Positions 23,147 through 35,126 of a stretch of DNA of 64,000 bases are shown piece by piece. How positions within the stretch are numbered: the stretch's first letter is position 1; the number at the start of each line of letters is the position of its first letter. The stretch comes from Dactylorhiza incarnata (lineage: Eukaryota; Streptophyta; Magnoliopsida; Asparagales; Orchidaceae). The notes beneath the pieces were generated by a model, which was not told where the DNA came from, made no database searches, and saw only the letters and a list, made by a program, of their open reading frames with translations. The stretch lies in NCBI GenBank assembly GCA_033032865.1, contig JAWHQI010000257.1, positions 1,240,001 through 1,304,000 on the forward strand, given 5' to 3'. The position numbers and the translations under genes were made by a program.

Positions 23147-24088
23147 TGTTGTGGATCGCTTAGCGCTTCCACGGACCGGGTGAAATGAACTACCTCAGCT
23201 CGAGAGCGAGCTACGTGCACAAACAGTTAAAGTGAGAACCAATAGCAGAACATCGAAACATTTTACATGGAAAAAACCGGAAAGAGAAAAAACCAAGGGG
23301 CCAAGCCCAATTCTGACAAAATCCACTAGTTCTACGCTTTTACATGAGTTAGAGTTTTCAGGAGTTTGAGTGGTCACCGCTCCTTTTACAAGTTCTCGAG
23401 AAAAAACAGAGTCTTCGGTAGTGCTTGCAGGAACAATTTCTGGAAGAGAAACGTCCCAAGCGGAGCGAGCTCTGAGCAGGGGGGGGGGGATGAACGGAGA
23501 GTCAAGTATTCGTCCGAAAACTTTAGAGCTCTATCTTTTTTTTTTGTCCCTTCAAATGAAAGCATAAACGCCTTTTATAGCTTTTTTGGGGGCTCGGGTA
23601 ATTGTGCCTTCTTGGAAATTGAACGCGGGCGAATAAGAGCGCGCGATTTCGGTCAACTGGATCACCGATTTTCTAAAAATGACGGTCATCATGCCCCCGG
23701 GCGGCCCGGATAGGTTCGCCGACGAGATGGTGGCGGCGGGTGACGACGAGAGAGGCGTGCAGAAAGAAGAGCGTGGGGAGGGGGCTCGAGGCCTCGTGTG
23801 CATAAGCGCACGCACACACAACTCGTGTGTGCGCGTCCAGTCCGCTCACGGGGCCAGTGCGAGCATGGCCTGCATGCTTGCATTGGCGTGTGCGCTCCCA
23901 CATGTTTGCACGTCCCGAAAGGGCGCGCGTGCGGGTTTCTGTCGCCGGGCTTGGTTCGACGGGGGGGGGGGGGGGGGGGGGGGGGGGGGAGGCTTTGTGT
24001 GGTCGAGGCATCCATTTCGGCGGTCCGATCGGGATCACCATCTTGAAATGCCGATCCGACTCCGACAAATTTTAGGGGAACCCCATCA
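23147..24088 (-). mobile_element. Solo LTR of the CCGCAACA-terminus family, with poly-G tract
   Basis: On the minus strand it begins TGATGGGGTTCCCCTAAAA and ends AGCGATCCACAACA, about 942 bp. Flanks are gggtc and aggtc, a 4-of-5 match. The 3' part keeps the family block of a CACTTTAACTG-type region, TTTTTTCCATGTAAAA, and TTTTTCTCTTTCCGG. A 29-base G run lies at 23961-23989. Open frames crossing the GC-rich part lack motifs and are not called as genes. Confidence 0.7.
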
Positions 24089-24093
24089 AGGTC

Positions 24094-24725
24094 GATTGGG
24101 ATGGTTTGTTCCATAAATAGGGAAAATACTAGCACTTATTTCATTATTTAAGTGTGAGATGTTAAGTTTAGATTTGAATTGTATTAGTGCATTGTAAACG
24201 TTTTGGCTTCATTAATCATGATGTTTTGCAAAGATAGAGTACTGTAATTGTAGGATTGAATATATATATTCTATTTTAATATTTTGATTTTCTTTATTGG
24301 TTTTCAGATAACAAAAATATTCGTGAATAACAATTTTGGTTTGCTTTAGAGCTGCGGATAATAAAAATCTACGGATAGAAAATTTCGCTTTGCGAATACA
24401 AAAGTAGATATATTTTTAATATGATATAGGTAAATTGATCTTAAATATACGATCGTTTTTAATAACAAAGCCCATGTATCCCTCATATATCTTTCTATTC
24501 CTCCATTTAGGGCTAATTTCAAGTAGAGTTCGAGTGATTTGGGTTTGGTTTGAAATCGAAATTTTCGAGTTGAACTTGACTTGTAATCTTTTTCGAGTCA
24601 AGCCTGCTTGACTTGAAATGACTCAATTCCGAGCCGGCTCAAAATCAATACTCGAAATTGAGCAATTTTTCTCTTTATTTCTAGGTTTCTCTTTATTCCT
24701 AGGTTGCGCGTCTTTTTCGTCAGGC
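24094..24725. other. Intergenic
   Basis: AT-rich, with no gene. A run containing attcgtgaataacaa / gcggataataaaa phrases (24310-24400) resembles short repeats seen near other inserts in this window. Confidence 0.45.
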
Positions 24726-25410
24726 GCGATTTTTTCGCCCGGGAGCATTATTTTCCCCCCGGGCGGGATTTTTTCCCCCGGACGCATTTTTTTTGCCCGG
24801 TCGAGTTATTTTCGCCCGGGCACGCCCGATCACTTTTTTTCGACCAGGCGAAAAAAACGAGACCGGGCAAAAAAAAAACGGTTCCGGGCGAAAATAATCG
24901 CGTCCGGCGAAAAAAACGCACCCAGGCGAAAAAACGAGCCCGGGCGAAAAAATCGCGCCCGGGAGAAAAAAATGCGCCCGGGCGAAAAGAACGCGGCCGG
25001 GCGAAAAGAACGCGCCCGGGCGAAAAAAACGCGCCCGGTCAAAAAAAACGTGACCGGTCGAAAAAAAGCGCCCGGGCGAAAAAAAACGCGCTTGGGGGAA
25101 AAAATCGCGCCCGGGCGAAAAAAAACGCGCCGCGGCGAAAAAACGCGACCGGGCGAAAAAAACACGACCGGGCGAAAAAACGCGTCCGGGCGAAAAAATC
25201 ACGCCCGGGCGAAAAAAACGTGCCCTAGCGAAAAAAACGCGCCCGGAAGAAAAAATTGCGTCCGAGCGAAAAACTTGCGCCCGGGCGAAATCAACACGGT
25301 CGGCCGAAAAAATCGAGCCGGTTCGAAAAAATCGCGCCCGGGCGCGAGTTTTTCGCCCGAAAAAAGTGCGCACCTGGGCGAAAAAATTGCGCTTAGGCGA
25401 AAAAACGCGC
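24726..25410. repeat. CCCGGG / oligo-A minisatellite with an orientation switch
   Basis: About 33 units of ~20 bp of the form GCGCCCGGGCGAAAAAAA. Left of about 24835 the units read TTTTTTCGCCCGGG (reverse orientation); right of it they read CCCGGGCGAAAAAA. The open frames here, rich in Arg/Lys on one strand and Phe/Arg on the other, are by-products of the array. Units vary at single positions, so the array is not recent. Confidence 0.9.
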
Positions 25411-25689
25411 GTCGTAAAGCATATTATGCAATTTAATACGTTCGGCGCTAACGTATATTTTGAGTTTTATAACATTATTGTATAATGTCAATTCCAATAC
25501 CAATTCCATTATTCAGTCGAACAACTTTTATGCCTCAATTCCAATTCTGTTGACTGAATTCAATCTTACAGCCGAACAACAAAATTTGAATTCTGTACAA
25601 AGCCAATTCATGTAGATATTGGTTTTCGTCGAAAAGCCAATTCGAAAAAGCCAATTCCGTTCAAGCGAATGGACCCTTAGAGGATTTAG

Positions 25690-27945
25690 AGCTTTTTGTT
25701 TTTATCATTCTATGCAGGTTGAAGTGCAATTTTTTGTTCAATGGAAAAGTTTTTTTTTCAAAAGTAAGATTAGGTCAAAGTTTTATGGATTCGCGGGAGT
25801 TGATTTCAACAGGTAAAAGACAAAGTATGAGTGTTCAAACTACAAGATTTATCTTCAGATCTGGGTTTAAGACACCCTATAAATTCTAATGATGTCAATC
25901 TTCAAGATTTAATAAAAAGATATTATTTGCAAAATGATCTTTGTCAATCTCATCTAGCTAGATACCTTTCCCCAAATAGAAATCAGACACAAAGCTCGTC
26001 GTTAAGGTTGTTTAGAGTACAATAAAAAAAGGTGCAACATTTTGTCTTTACTGTTATATTTTTCCCCAAAGAGGGTGTGAGCCTACTTTTGTCAGTAGAG
26101 GTTTTAAATATTGAAAAGATTAGACGATATTGGCGTGAGTCAAAAACATGGTATTTAAATTGTGTTTGCTTGGCAAGAAGAACGACAAAGTATAGAATAT
26201 GGTGCTCGTTTATCTAAGTCCATTGATTGTGTAAGATTTTTGTATGTCAAGGGTTGCCCTTTCGTGATTATGACGAGATTAATGAGTATCATTCGAGGGA
26301 ATTTTCTTGAGCTTTTGGAATTTCTTGCATCACATAACAATGACATGCAGTCAATTATGTTACAAAATGCTCATAACAATTGTCAACTAATATCACCAAA
26401 GATTCAAAAAGAAATAATATCTGAAATTGCAATGGAGACAACAAAACAAATTGCTAAAGATATTTGAGAAGATTGTTTTATTATTTTCGTGGAAGAATCC
26501 TTATATGTATCGATAAAAGAACAAATGTCTATTGTTCCATGATACGTGGATTCCAACGACAAGATTATGGAGCGTCTTCTTGGTTTAGTTCACATTCTGA
26601 TACTATGACGTTATCTTTAAAAATTGATATTGATAATTTATTTATGAAGAATGATCTTATTATTTCTAAATTACGTGGACAATGATAGATGACACTAGCA
26701 ATATGAAAGGTGAGTTCAAAAGGGTTAAATTTTTTAATTATGAATGAAAATATTTATGCTTTCTATGTTCATTGTTTTGCCCATTAATTACAATTGGTAC
26801 TAGTAGCTGTTGCAGAAGGGAATATAATTCTGCTATTGCATAACTTTTCAAAATGATTAACACAATATTGAATGTTGTTGGTGGCTCGTGTAAACGTCGT
26901 GATTCTATAAGAGCCTTAAAAGTTGATCTAGTTGCCAGGGAGCTTGGGTGCGGTGATCTAGAAAGTGGCAGAGGGTTGAAACAACTTTTAAAGCTTAAAT
27001 GAGATGGAGACATAAGATGAAGTTCGCATTATGATACAATTTTAAATTTCATACACATATTTTTGTCTATTGTTGGTGTTATTGAGATTATCACAGTTGA
27101 TAGAGCAGATAAAAATCAGAGAGGAATGACAAGTGCTCTTTTACAAGTTATTTGACTTTTAAATTTGCATTTGTTATTTATTTGATGAAATTTTTTTTGT
27201 CAAAACACATGAATTATTTCAAAATTTACAAAAGAAAGATTAAGATATTGTTAATGCAATGCATTTTGTGAAGTTATCAGATCAATTACTATTAAAGATG
27301 AGAAATGACGAAGTGGAGTGACAATTCTTCATGCTTGAAGTCTCCTCTTTCTGTAGTACAAGACGTAATGCACGTGATATTTCAAATACACACTATTTTA
27401 GGGTTGAAATTTTTAATACAGTGTTTGATTGGATGCTTAATAAGCTAAATGATCATTTTGATGAAGTGAACACGAAATTACTTTTATGTCGCTTGTCTTG
27501 ACCCAAGGGATCAGTTTAGAACTTATGATAAGTAAAAATTATTTCGTCTTACTGAATTATATTCATATGATTTCATTCCAATAGAATTGCAGTTACTTGA
27601 AGGTAGCTTGACATATATATTTTCGGCATGTACTCTACATCACATTTTCTGAAGTTAAAGGAATCAACGAACATCTAAAAAAGTTAGTGGAATTAAAAAT
27701 AATAATAATTATCAGTTATTTTTTAGACTATTGAAGTTGACATGCCTCTTACCAGTTGCAATGGCTAGTGTTGAAAGAATATTTACTGCAATAAAGATAA
27801 TAAAAAAATCGCCAGTGACACAGGATGAGGGATAAAGGGATGGATGAATCCTTGATTGCTTACATTGAAAAAGATATTCCAGATACAATTACAACTGAAA
27901 CAATTGTTTCACGCTTCCAAAACATGTCTCAACGCAAAATAACTT
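25690..27945 (+). pseudogene. hAT-family transposase pseudogene (TTF zinc finger, DUF4371, dimerisation end)
   Basis: Fragments in order match the plant hAT/ZMYM1-like transposases. An N-terminal LQDLSSDLGLRHPI block and IKRYYLQNDLC lie at about 25840-25950. A TTF-type finger remnant follows. Then comes the DUF4371 region (NFLELLEFLASHNND, near 26300; LISPKIQKEIISEIAMETT, near 26390-26450; VVGGSCKRRDSIRA, near 26880). The C-terminal dimerisation end reads MASVERIF-like near 27760 and DESLIAYIEKDI near 27845-27880, then RFQNMSQRK. Dozens of stops and frame changes are present. It would once have catalysed cut-and-paste transposition. Terminal repeats were not identified. Confidence 0.85.
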
Positions 27946-28279
27946 GTTGATCTGTATGTTCTTTTATGTTTTGTTCCAATAACTTGCATAATTTTTTAAT
28001 GATATCAGTTAAAGAATAAAATATTCTTCTTGTATTTTTTTGATTTTGCATTGTAGAATGAGCAAAAAAAAATAAATAATATTTTTAACAATGACTTGTA
28101 TGTTCAAATTTATTGTGCCTGGGCGATGCAAAAATCATAGGCCGCACTCGGGATCTAGCGAAATCAGCCGAGAGACTTCTGTTTGGCTATCCCTCATCTC
28201 CTCTTTTCACAACAACATCATCATCACCGCCATGTTGCTCACATCGGCGAGTTTTCAAGCATTCACAAGAAATCCCCCG

Positions 28280-29215
28280 TCTATATATGTACATATGCAA
28301 AACTCTTATTTTAGTCCCTAAAGTTTAGCTACTTTATGAACTAGGTCCCTAAATTTTTTTTAAGCTGAAATTGATCCCTAAATTTTCTAAGCTTTAAGAA
28401 ATCAGTCCCATTCCACTTTTCCATCTTATTTTTTAACGAAATGCATTGTTCCTCCACCACAACAACCTCTACGCGCTTTGTTCCCTTCCCTTCCTCTTCG
28501 CAACCTCCTTCTTTTATGCCGGTAAAAAATAACTGCAAATAAACTCCTCTTATCCTTCTGTTGTCGGGTCCTTTCACTGCGAACTCGCCGAAATCTGTCA
28601 TCTGCCCCATGCTCGACCTCCTCCGCAAGTCAAACACCTCCATAAAGGTAAAAGCCTACCCTTTCTTCACATACGAATCTTTGTTAGGGCAGTTAGAGAG
28701 ATAAAGAGACCAGAGGGGAGTAATCTCTACAAAGTTAAATATATTTTATCTTTCCAACAGCAACAGAGCTCCCCCTGCAGATTCAAACCCCCACTTGAAC
28801 GAAAAGATATGGGCCCTAAAATCTCAATTTCCTCGTCCAACTGAATCGGCCAAAGCATTTAAAAAGGAGGTCTTTTTCTCCCGCAGATTAATTATCAAGG
28901 CTTTCTCCATTCCCTGTTCTTCTCTCCGTTCTGAGAGGAAGAGAAAGGAACAGTGCGCGAAAGTCCACATACCACTTGTCGTAAATTCGAGAAAGGTAAA
29001 TAAAGTAAGCTCCTTCGCCAGTCATTTCTTCCGTCGGCAATCTGGAATTGAGCATGGAGGCTATTACGGCGGAGGAACATTGCATTCCGTTAAAAATAAG
29101 ATGAAAATGTGAAATGAGACTAATTTCATAAAGTATACGAAGTATATAGACCAATTTCAGCCTAAAAAAAGTTTAGGACCTATTTCAGCCTATGTACTTA
29201 TATACCTACCTTTTT
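28280..29215. mobile_element. Non-autonomous element with ~100-bp imperfect inverted ends
   Basis: The left end (28280-28410: TATATATGTACATATG..., AGTCCCTAAAGTTTAGC, AAGCTGAAATTGATCCCTAA) is matched in reverse complement by 29215-29105 (TATATAAGTACATAGGC, GGTCCTAAACTTTTTTTAGG, CTGAAATTGGTC). The 700-bp centre has no recognisable protein. The structure suggests a MULE-like or foldback element; no clean target duplication was found. Confidence 0.55.
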
Positions 29216-29957
29216 ATATTTAAATTAAATAATTTATTTATTTTAATTTTAAAAAGTCGGTTCACATCTCATTATTCTCTCTTCTATAAAATAATAATTT
29301 TTTAATTTTACTTTTTTTTTCTTTATTTCAAATTTATAAATTATTATAATTTAATTTAATTTATTACTTAGTATTTTATTTTAAAATATGTGGTTGTAGT
29401 ATCAATTTTTATTAAATTTTGTATTACACTTGAGAAGAAAATTAATGAAATAATGAATGACAATCTCATAACAACACAAAACCTTGATGACAACTCCTTA
29501 TATATCACATGAGAAATCAAAATGGAAAATTGACTTGCTAATTCCTGAAATCCCCTTTTAAGGCTGCTGTTAATGGCAGACCAATTTATGTTAATTCCAG
29601 CCCATCGTTAATGGCAGGCCGAAAAAATACAAGTGCAGATCATATTGTTAATGACAGACCAAAGTAGAAAAAAAATCTTTAACAAAAACCGACTAGTCAT
29701 TTACCAAAAAAAAAAAAACTTTAAATTGAAGGTCGTCAAAAACCTATATCAAGCATGAAACACTGTTGGAACTTGACATTGGGGAAACAAGAAGCAATGC
29801 ATGCTCTAAAGATAGGAAAGATGGTGTGAGTTGTTCACATGCCTTGCCTGAAACCCTAGGAATTAAAAGAACTTCAGTTGTAAACATTTTCAGTAATTAC
29901 TCTAAGGAATGAAGAGTCTATTGACCGTGAGTTCCAAATAATATATCAAACATTTCC
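29216..29957. other. AT-rich intergenic DNA
   Basis: No gene. Three short GTTAATGRCAGRCC phrases (29570-29660) form a small degenerate repeat. Confidence 0.5.
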
Positions 29958-29965
29958 TCCATGGT

Positions 29966-30364
29966 CAGTGGCAGATCCAGAAAATTATAAATGGGGGTGC
30001 ACAAAAATTTTCAAAACACAAATGCTAGCGGGGTCGGGGTGAGTAGGAGGGTCGTGAGTCACATGTTGAAAATTAATTTTGGGGGTGCACATAGTTGAAC
30101 TTGGTCTGCGAATAGCCAAATTTGGTCTGCGGATAGCCAGCTTTGGTCCGCGAATAGCCAATATTTGTCCCAAAACAAACTAGTTACGTGACGTGAAAAC
30201 GCTTCCATCTTATCGGAGCCGTTTCTTCCTCATCTGGCCACCGTTTTTGACATATAAGTAGTCAAAATTCATTGTCTCGACGAGAGGAATCCAAATTCAC
30301 TAACAATTTTGAAAAATAATGGGGGTGCACGTGTCTCTCGGGCCCCCCTCTGAATCCGCCCCTG
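29966..30364. mobile_element. hAT-type MITE with perfect 8-bp duplication
   Basis: 399 bp bounded by CAGTGGCAGATCCAGAAAA and, on the other strand, CAGGGGCGGATTCAGAGGG, flanked by TCCATGGT on both sides (29958-29965, 30365-30372). The CAGTGGCGGATCCAG end is common among plant hAT MITEs. GGGGGTGCAC occurs near both ends. Inside are three TTTGGTCTGCGAATAGCCA-type phrases (30095-30165). It encodes no protein. Confidence 0.9.
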
Positions 30365-30884
30365 TCCATGGTGACTAGGACATTTTAAATAGATATTTAA
30401 ATCTTTCTACTTCAACATCCAGCAGTGAATAGAGACAAGAGAGGTACCTAAATCTTCTGTCATGACTTTAAGCTGTAGGACCACCCTATTGCAACTAACT
30501 AATCAATAATGCAGGCAAAAAAGAAGGGCGCTGCTATAAGCACTGTACTTTTGTCTATTTGCACTCGCCGCTATTAGCAAGCGCTGTTTTAAGTGATTGT
30601 CTATTCGCACTCAACCTGTCTATTAGCAACGCACTATTACTATTAGCATTTTTTTGTCAATTTCTTTTTAACATAATAAAAATATTATTTTCACTATTGT
30701 AAAATAACAATTCAAAAGATAACACATTTTATAAAGTAAATGTCAAAAAATAGATTGTCAATTCTTTGCTCCGATTTTCTTGGATACCCAATAATGTTAT
30801 TATAGGTCATATAAATATTGTTGCATACCCAATAATTTTACAATACGTATAAGAAGTTTAAATACGTATATGCTCAAGCATGTT

Positions 30885-31370
30885 GGATTCTCGTCGTCGC
30901 CGCCAACGCCATCGTCGTCGCCGCCAACGCCATCGTCGGCGCCGCCAACGCCATCGTCGCCGCCGCCAACGCCATCGTCGCCGCCGCCAACGCCATCGTC
31001 GACGCCGCTAACTCCAACGCCATCGTCGCCTCCGCCAACGCCATCGTCGCCGCCGCCAACTCCAACGTCATCGTCTCCTCCGTCAACGCCATCGTCAACG
31101 CCGCCAACTCCAACGCCATCGTCGTCGTCGCCGCCAACGCCATCGTCGTCGCCGCCAACTCCAACGCCATCGTCGCCGCCGCCAACGCCATCGTCGCCGC
31201 CACCAACACCATCGTCGCCGCCGCCAACGCCATCGGCGCCGCCACCAACACCATCGCCGCCGCCGCCATCGCCGTCACGCCGCCAACTCCAACGCCATCG
31301 TCGCCTCCGCCAACACCATCGTCACCGCCGCCAACGTCATCGTCACCGCCGCCGACTCCAACGACGTTGT
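30885..31370. repeat. 21-bp minisatellite in the left arm of the MULE
   Basis: Units of the type CCGCCAACGCCATCGTCGCCG, with shorter variants, repeat about 22 times. In one frame they would encode TPSSPPP repeats, resembling extensin or arabinogalactan sequence. Nothing else supports translation, and the array lies within the terminal arm; the right arm lacks it. Confidence 0.9.
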
Positions 31371-31419
31371 TTATGCGAGAGGAGATGTGTAGGGGCATGC
31401 ATCTAAGGGGAAAGGGTTG

Positions 31420-31620
31420 CTTGCGGCTATTAAAAATAGAAAAAAATTTAGGTGGGTATCTCTCACCTAGAAATAGGTGCGTGAGATAAATAGGCGCCAT
31501 TGAACCGAACCGGGCCCCACTTGTTTTCGAAATATTCGTGGTTCCTTCTCCTGCAAGACGCCTTTCCTCCGAAACCCCCTCTCCCCCGACGGCGATTTTC
31601 ACGGCCCTTCGTCTGCCTTG
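31420..31620 (+). repeat. Subterminal inverted repeat of the MULE, left copy
   Basis: About 190 bp containing TTTAGGTGGGTATCTCTCACC, AACCGGGCCCCACTTGTTTT and TTCTCCTGCAAGACGCC, repeated with few changes in reverse complement at 41745-41935. The high similarity of the inner arms, compared with the outermost 40 bp, suggests they are the functional terminal region, the left one displaced by the minisatellite insertion. Confidence 0.88.
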
Positions 31621-32640
31621 TTCCGCCTCCTCCGGCATAGAGCCTTTACCCTTCTCCTCCGAAGGTCGGCGACCCGGGTCATTGCAGTTCCCCGGCTGTG
31701 CAACTCCTTCCTTCCTTCCATTCTACTCTCGCAACTAAGAAAAATTTACGCGACTAAGGGGGTCGACGGGAGGCCATTTTCGACGGGAGGAGGAAGGCTT
31801 AGAGGAAGGAAATGGATCATGTTTCTAACTTGGTATGTTATTACAGTATTTTCATGACCTACAATGTGTTCAGTAAATTGTCACGAACTTGTGATTATTG
31901 TCGTAAAAATACAGTTTTATTTCTGTAAATATCATTAGAATCGCGTAGTTATTATAACAATTTTTTGGTAAGATACGGCCGTATTTAATATGTTTAATAC
32001 TAAACCGCGATAAAATACTGCCGTATATTTAATGACCCCGTAGTATATCAAATAACACAACAAAATGGTTTAAATCGTTGTGGTGTTGGACCGTAGTAAA
32101 TACTGTCATATATCAGATAACGCAATTTAATCAATGGACACTATAACATTATTATTGGTTTAGTATGCTTCTATCTTATTTGACTAATAGTAGTATACTT
32201 TGATAAATACTGGCGTACTCCTGCACACATCAATATAATCACCGTGTAATATGCTAAATACTGGCGTACGCCTGCACACATAAATAAGAACTGGCGTACT
32301 CTTGCATACAGTAGTATATGAACAGTACGGCTTTATTTTTAATTTTAATACTATACAGCACATTAATACTGACATATTTTCGAATACTTTAAATGGGTTA
32401 TTGCATCTAAATTTTTTGGTTTAACGCAGCAAAGCAATGGATTCAATGAAGCAAATGTTTATATCGTTCATTCTGATGAAGAAACAACATATATGCAATC
32501 TGACAAAGTAGACCAGTCATTCTACAAGATATGTTATTACACTTTTTTTAATGAACTTTAAATGGTGTATTTAGTGTTATTCTATACATAAATATTCTTG
32601 TATTTTAAATGCGGTATGTTATGTTCAATATAGGGAATAA

Positions 32641-35126
32641 ATGGATTCACCGGTTAATAATATAATTCCTTCTAATGAACAGGCAAGAAATGTACAATCC
32701 AAGAAACTTGATCATGCTTGTAACTCGGTATGTTATCAATAATGTCGAATTTATCTATGCTCTAACACAATAGTAATATGTTAAAAAGTAAATATTTTAA
32801 ATTGTTAGTAAAGATAAGTTGTTATTTTTTTTTCTTCAATGCAGAAAAGCAAGGATGCTACACTTTTCCATACAGTTCATTCCGAAGAAGAGACATACAG
32901 AATGTACGCTGAGTATGCTCGTAATGTGGGTTTTGGTATCCGAAAACAGCATATTTATTACTGGACACATGCAAAGATCATAAAGGGCAGAGAGTATTGT
33001 TGCTCGAAAGCAGGTCATAAGGTTATAAAACCGACAAGTGAGGTGCAAAGAAAGTTTCACAAAATTGATACTAGAACTGGATGTTTGGCGTGCATGTACT
33101 TCACCGTTGATAAAAAGGGGAAGAATTGAGAGATTTCAAAGTTTGTGGAAGAGCACAATCACACACTAGCTCCACAGGTAGATTCACATTTTCTGCGGGC
33201 GCATCGTCATATATCTAATCATCAAGCATCTCTGATTAAAAATATGACAAGAGCGGGAATTCGAACTGTTGATGCATATAACTTCTTAGCAGAAGAAGTA
33301 GGCGATGCAGAGAATGTGGGGTTCTCTAAATTGGATGCATATAATTATGTACATCGAGAGAAAAGAGCACTAATAGAGTCTGGTGACGCAACACGATTGT
33401 TGGAAATATTTAAAGATATACAGTGCGAGGATAACATGTTCTCTTTTGATGTGAAGGTAGATGAGTCCAACAGGCTGCGAAGTTTTTTTGGATTGATGGT
33501 CGTGGAAAAATTGATTATGATTGTTATGGAGATGTTATTATTTTTGACACCACCTATCGTCTGAACAAGTACAATTTGGCATGTGCCCCTTTTATTGCAG
33601 TAAACCACCATTGGCAAAACATTTTTGTGGGCGGGGCTTTTGTTGCAGAGGAGACAATTGAGTCATTTTGCTGGGTTTTTGAGTGTTTCTTAAAATATGT
33701 TGGTGGTAAGCAACCAATCACGATATTCACAGATCAAGATCAAGCAATGTCAGTAGCTATTCAGAGAGTATTAACTTCAACTCGGCATCGTTTATGTCAA
33801 TGGCATATTTCAAAGAAAGCAACATCGAAGGTACCAGCTTTCAATAAAGATAAGTATATTCGATTTTTATTTTACAATTGCATGAACAAATGTGAGAATG
33901 AAGAGGAATTTGAAACAAATTGGAGAGAGATGATAATGCGTGGCAACTTGAATGACAATCGATGGCTAAATGATCTTTACAACATTAGGATGAAATGGTC
34001 CACCGCATATAACAAGGAACTATTAGATCTTGACATTATATCCACGCAACGAAGTGAGTCGGCAAATAATCGTTTGCATGGATGCTCTAAATCAACAAGT
34101 TCACTTGTTGAATGCTTTCTTGGAATGAAGAATTTAATTTTCGGTTGGCGCAGGAACGAACTTGAAGAGGACTTTAAATGTAAACAAGGGAGTATTACAC
34201 TGAAATTCCCAAACTGTTTAATAATGAAGCAAATGTCAAAACTCTACACAAGAAAAATATATTTACTTTTTGAGAATGCTTATATGGAAGCAACAGTTAG
34301 TTTGATGGTTGCTAATGAAACTCGTTACGGGATAGATCATGTAGTATACGTTGTGAAAAATTGCCATGGTAATGAAGTTGGTAAGAAATGGTTTGTGACA
34401 TTTGATACGAAGACTAATGATGTAGAATGCTCATGTTGGGGTTTTCAAACAACAGGCATGTTATGCAAACATATACTACGGGTTTACAATATTAGGAATG
34501 AGAAGGAAATTCATCCCCAATATATACTGAAGCGATTTACATTGCATGCAAAGAAGGGAATCTATCTAAAACAGGAAAATACATTGAATGACTATGATTC
34601 TAACGTGATTTATAGAAATCAAATAATGTGATACACTTATGATCTGTGTAATCGTATTACACATTGTCAGATTGCCAAGGAACATCTAATTAATGTGTTG
34701 AATGATGTGGGTCAAGCTGTAGAGGAAATAGTGGATTATGATGAGATGATTAAGAAGGGCATCCCTTTCTCAAATTACAAAGGGACAAACTTCCTCAAGG
34801 ATCCACCTTCTAAGCGACCTAAAGGGAGGCCTAATACACGTTTGAAGAATTTTTGGGAAACTTCTTCGAAAAGAACAAGTAATAATTTCTAAATTCCTTT
34901 AGTTTCAAATTCAAATTTATGATTAGAAAATTACCCTTTTTTATGTCATACAGAGCGGAGTCGAGCTGCAAAGGATAAAGGAGCAATGAAAGTTCAAGAA
35001 CATGAATCAGAGAAGGACCAAAATTACGGGGACTCTAATTCACTAGCAACCCCAGTTGCCGTGGAGCAAACTGATGACTTCTCTATCAATGATGATTTTT
35101 CAATTAATATTCCTTTACAATTTTAA
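32641..35126 (+). pseudogene. MULE transposase (FAR1/mudrA type) with SWIM finger
   Basis: Predicted exons are 32641-32727, 32845-34878 and 34954-35126, all with GT-AG junctions in phase. The order is a FAR1-type zinc-binding domain (about 32860-33180; YAEYARNVGFGIRK and the WTHAKIIKGREYCC region), the MULE DDE domain (FDTTYRLNKYNL near 33550, ITIFTDQDQAMSVAI near 33715-33760), and a SWIM finger (CSCWGFQTTGMLCKH near 34430-34470). The protein would bind the terminal repeats in the nucleus and catalyse excision and insertion. Lesions: TGA at 33127-33129 (where a Trp is usual), one extra T in the T-run near 33483-33489, and TGA at 34629-34631. With only three lesions, inactivation looks recent. 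Confidence 0.92.

Noticed and set aside
24618..25436. 272-codon basic open frame over the CCCGGG array
   Set aside because: Simple translation of a minisatellite; the opposite strand is equally open.
28341..28643. 100-codon minus-strand frame
   Set aside because: It overlaps the inverted end of a non-autonomous element and has no recognisable domain.
30870..31638. Pro/Ser-rich extensin-like frame and its Ala/Thr-rich antisense
   Set aside because: Minisatellite in a MULE arm; no signal peptide and no non-repeat domain.
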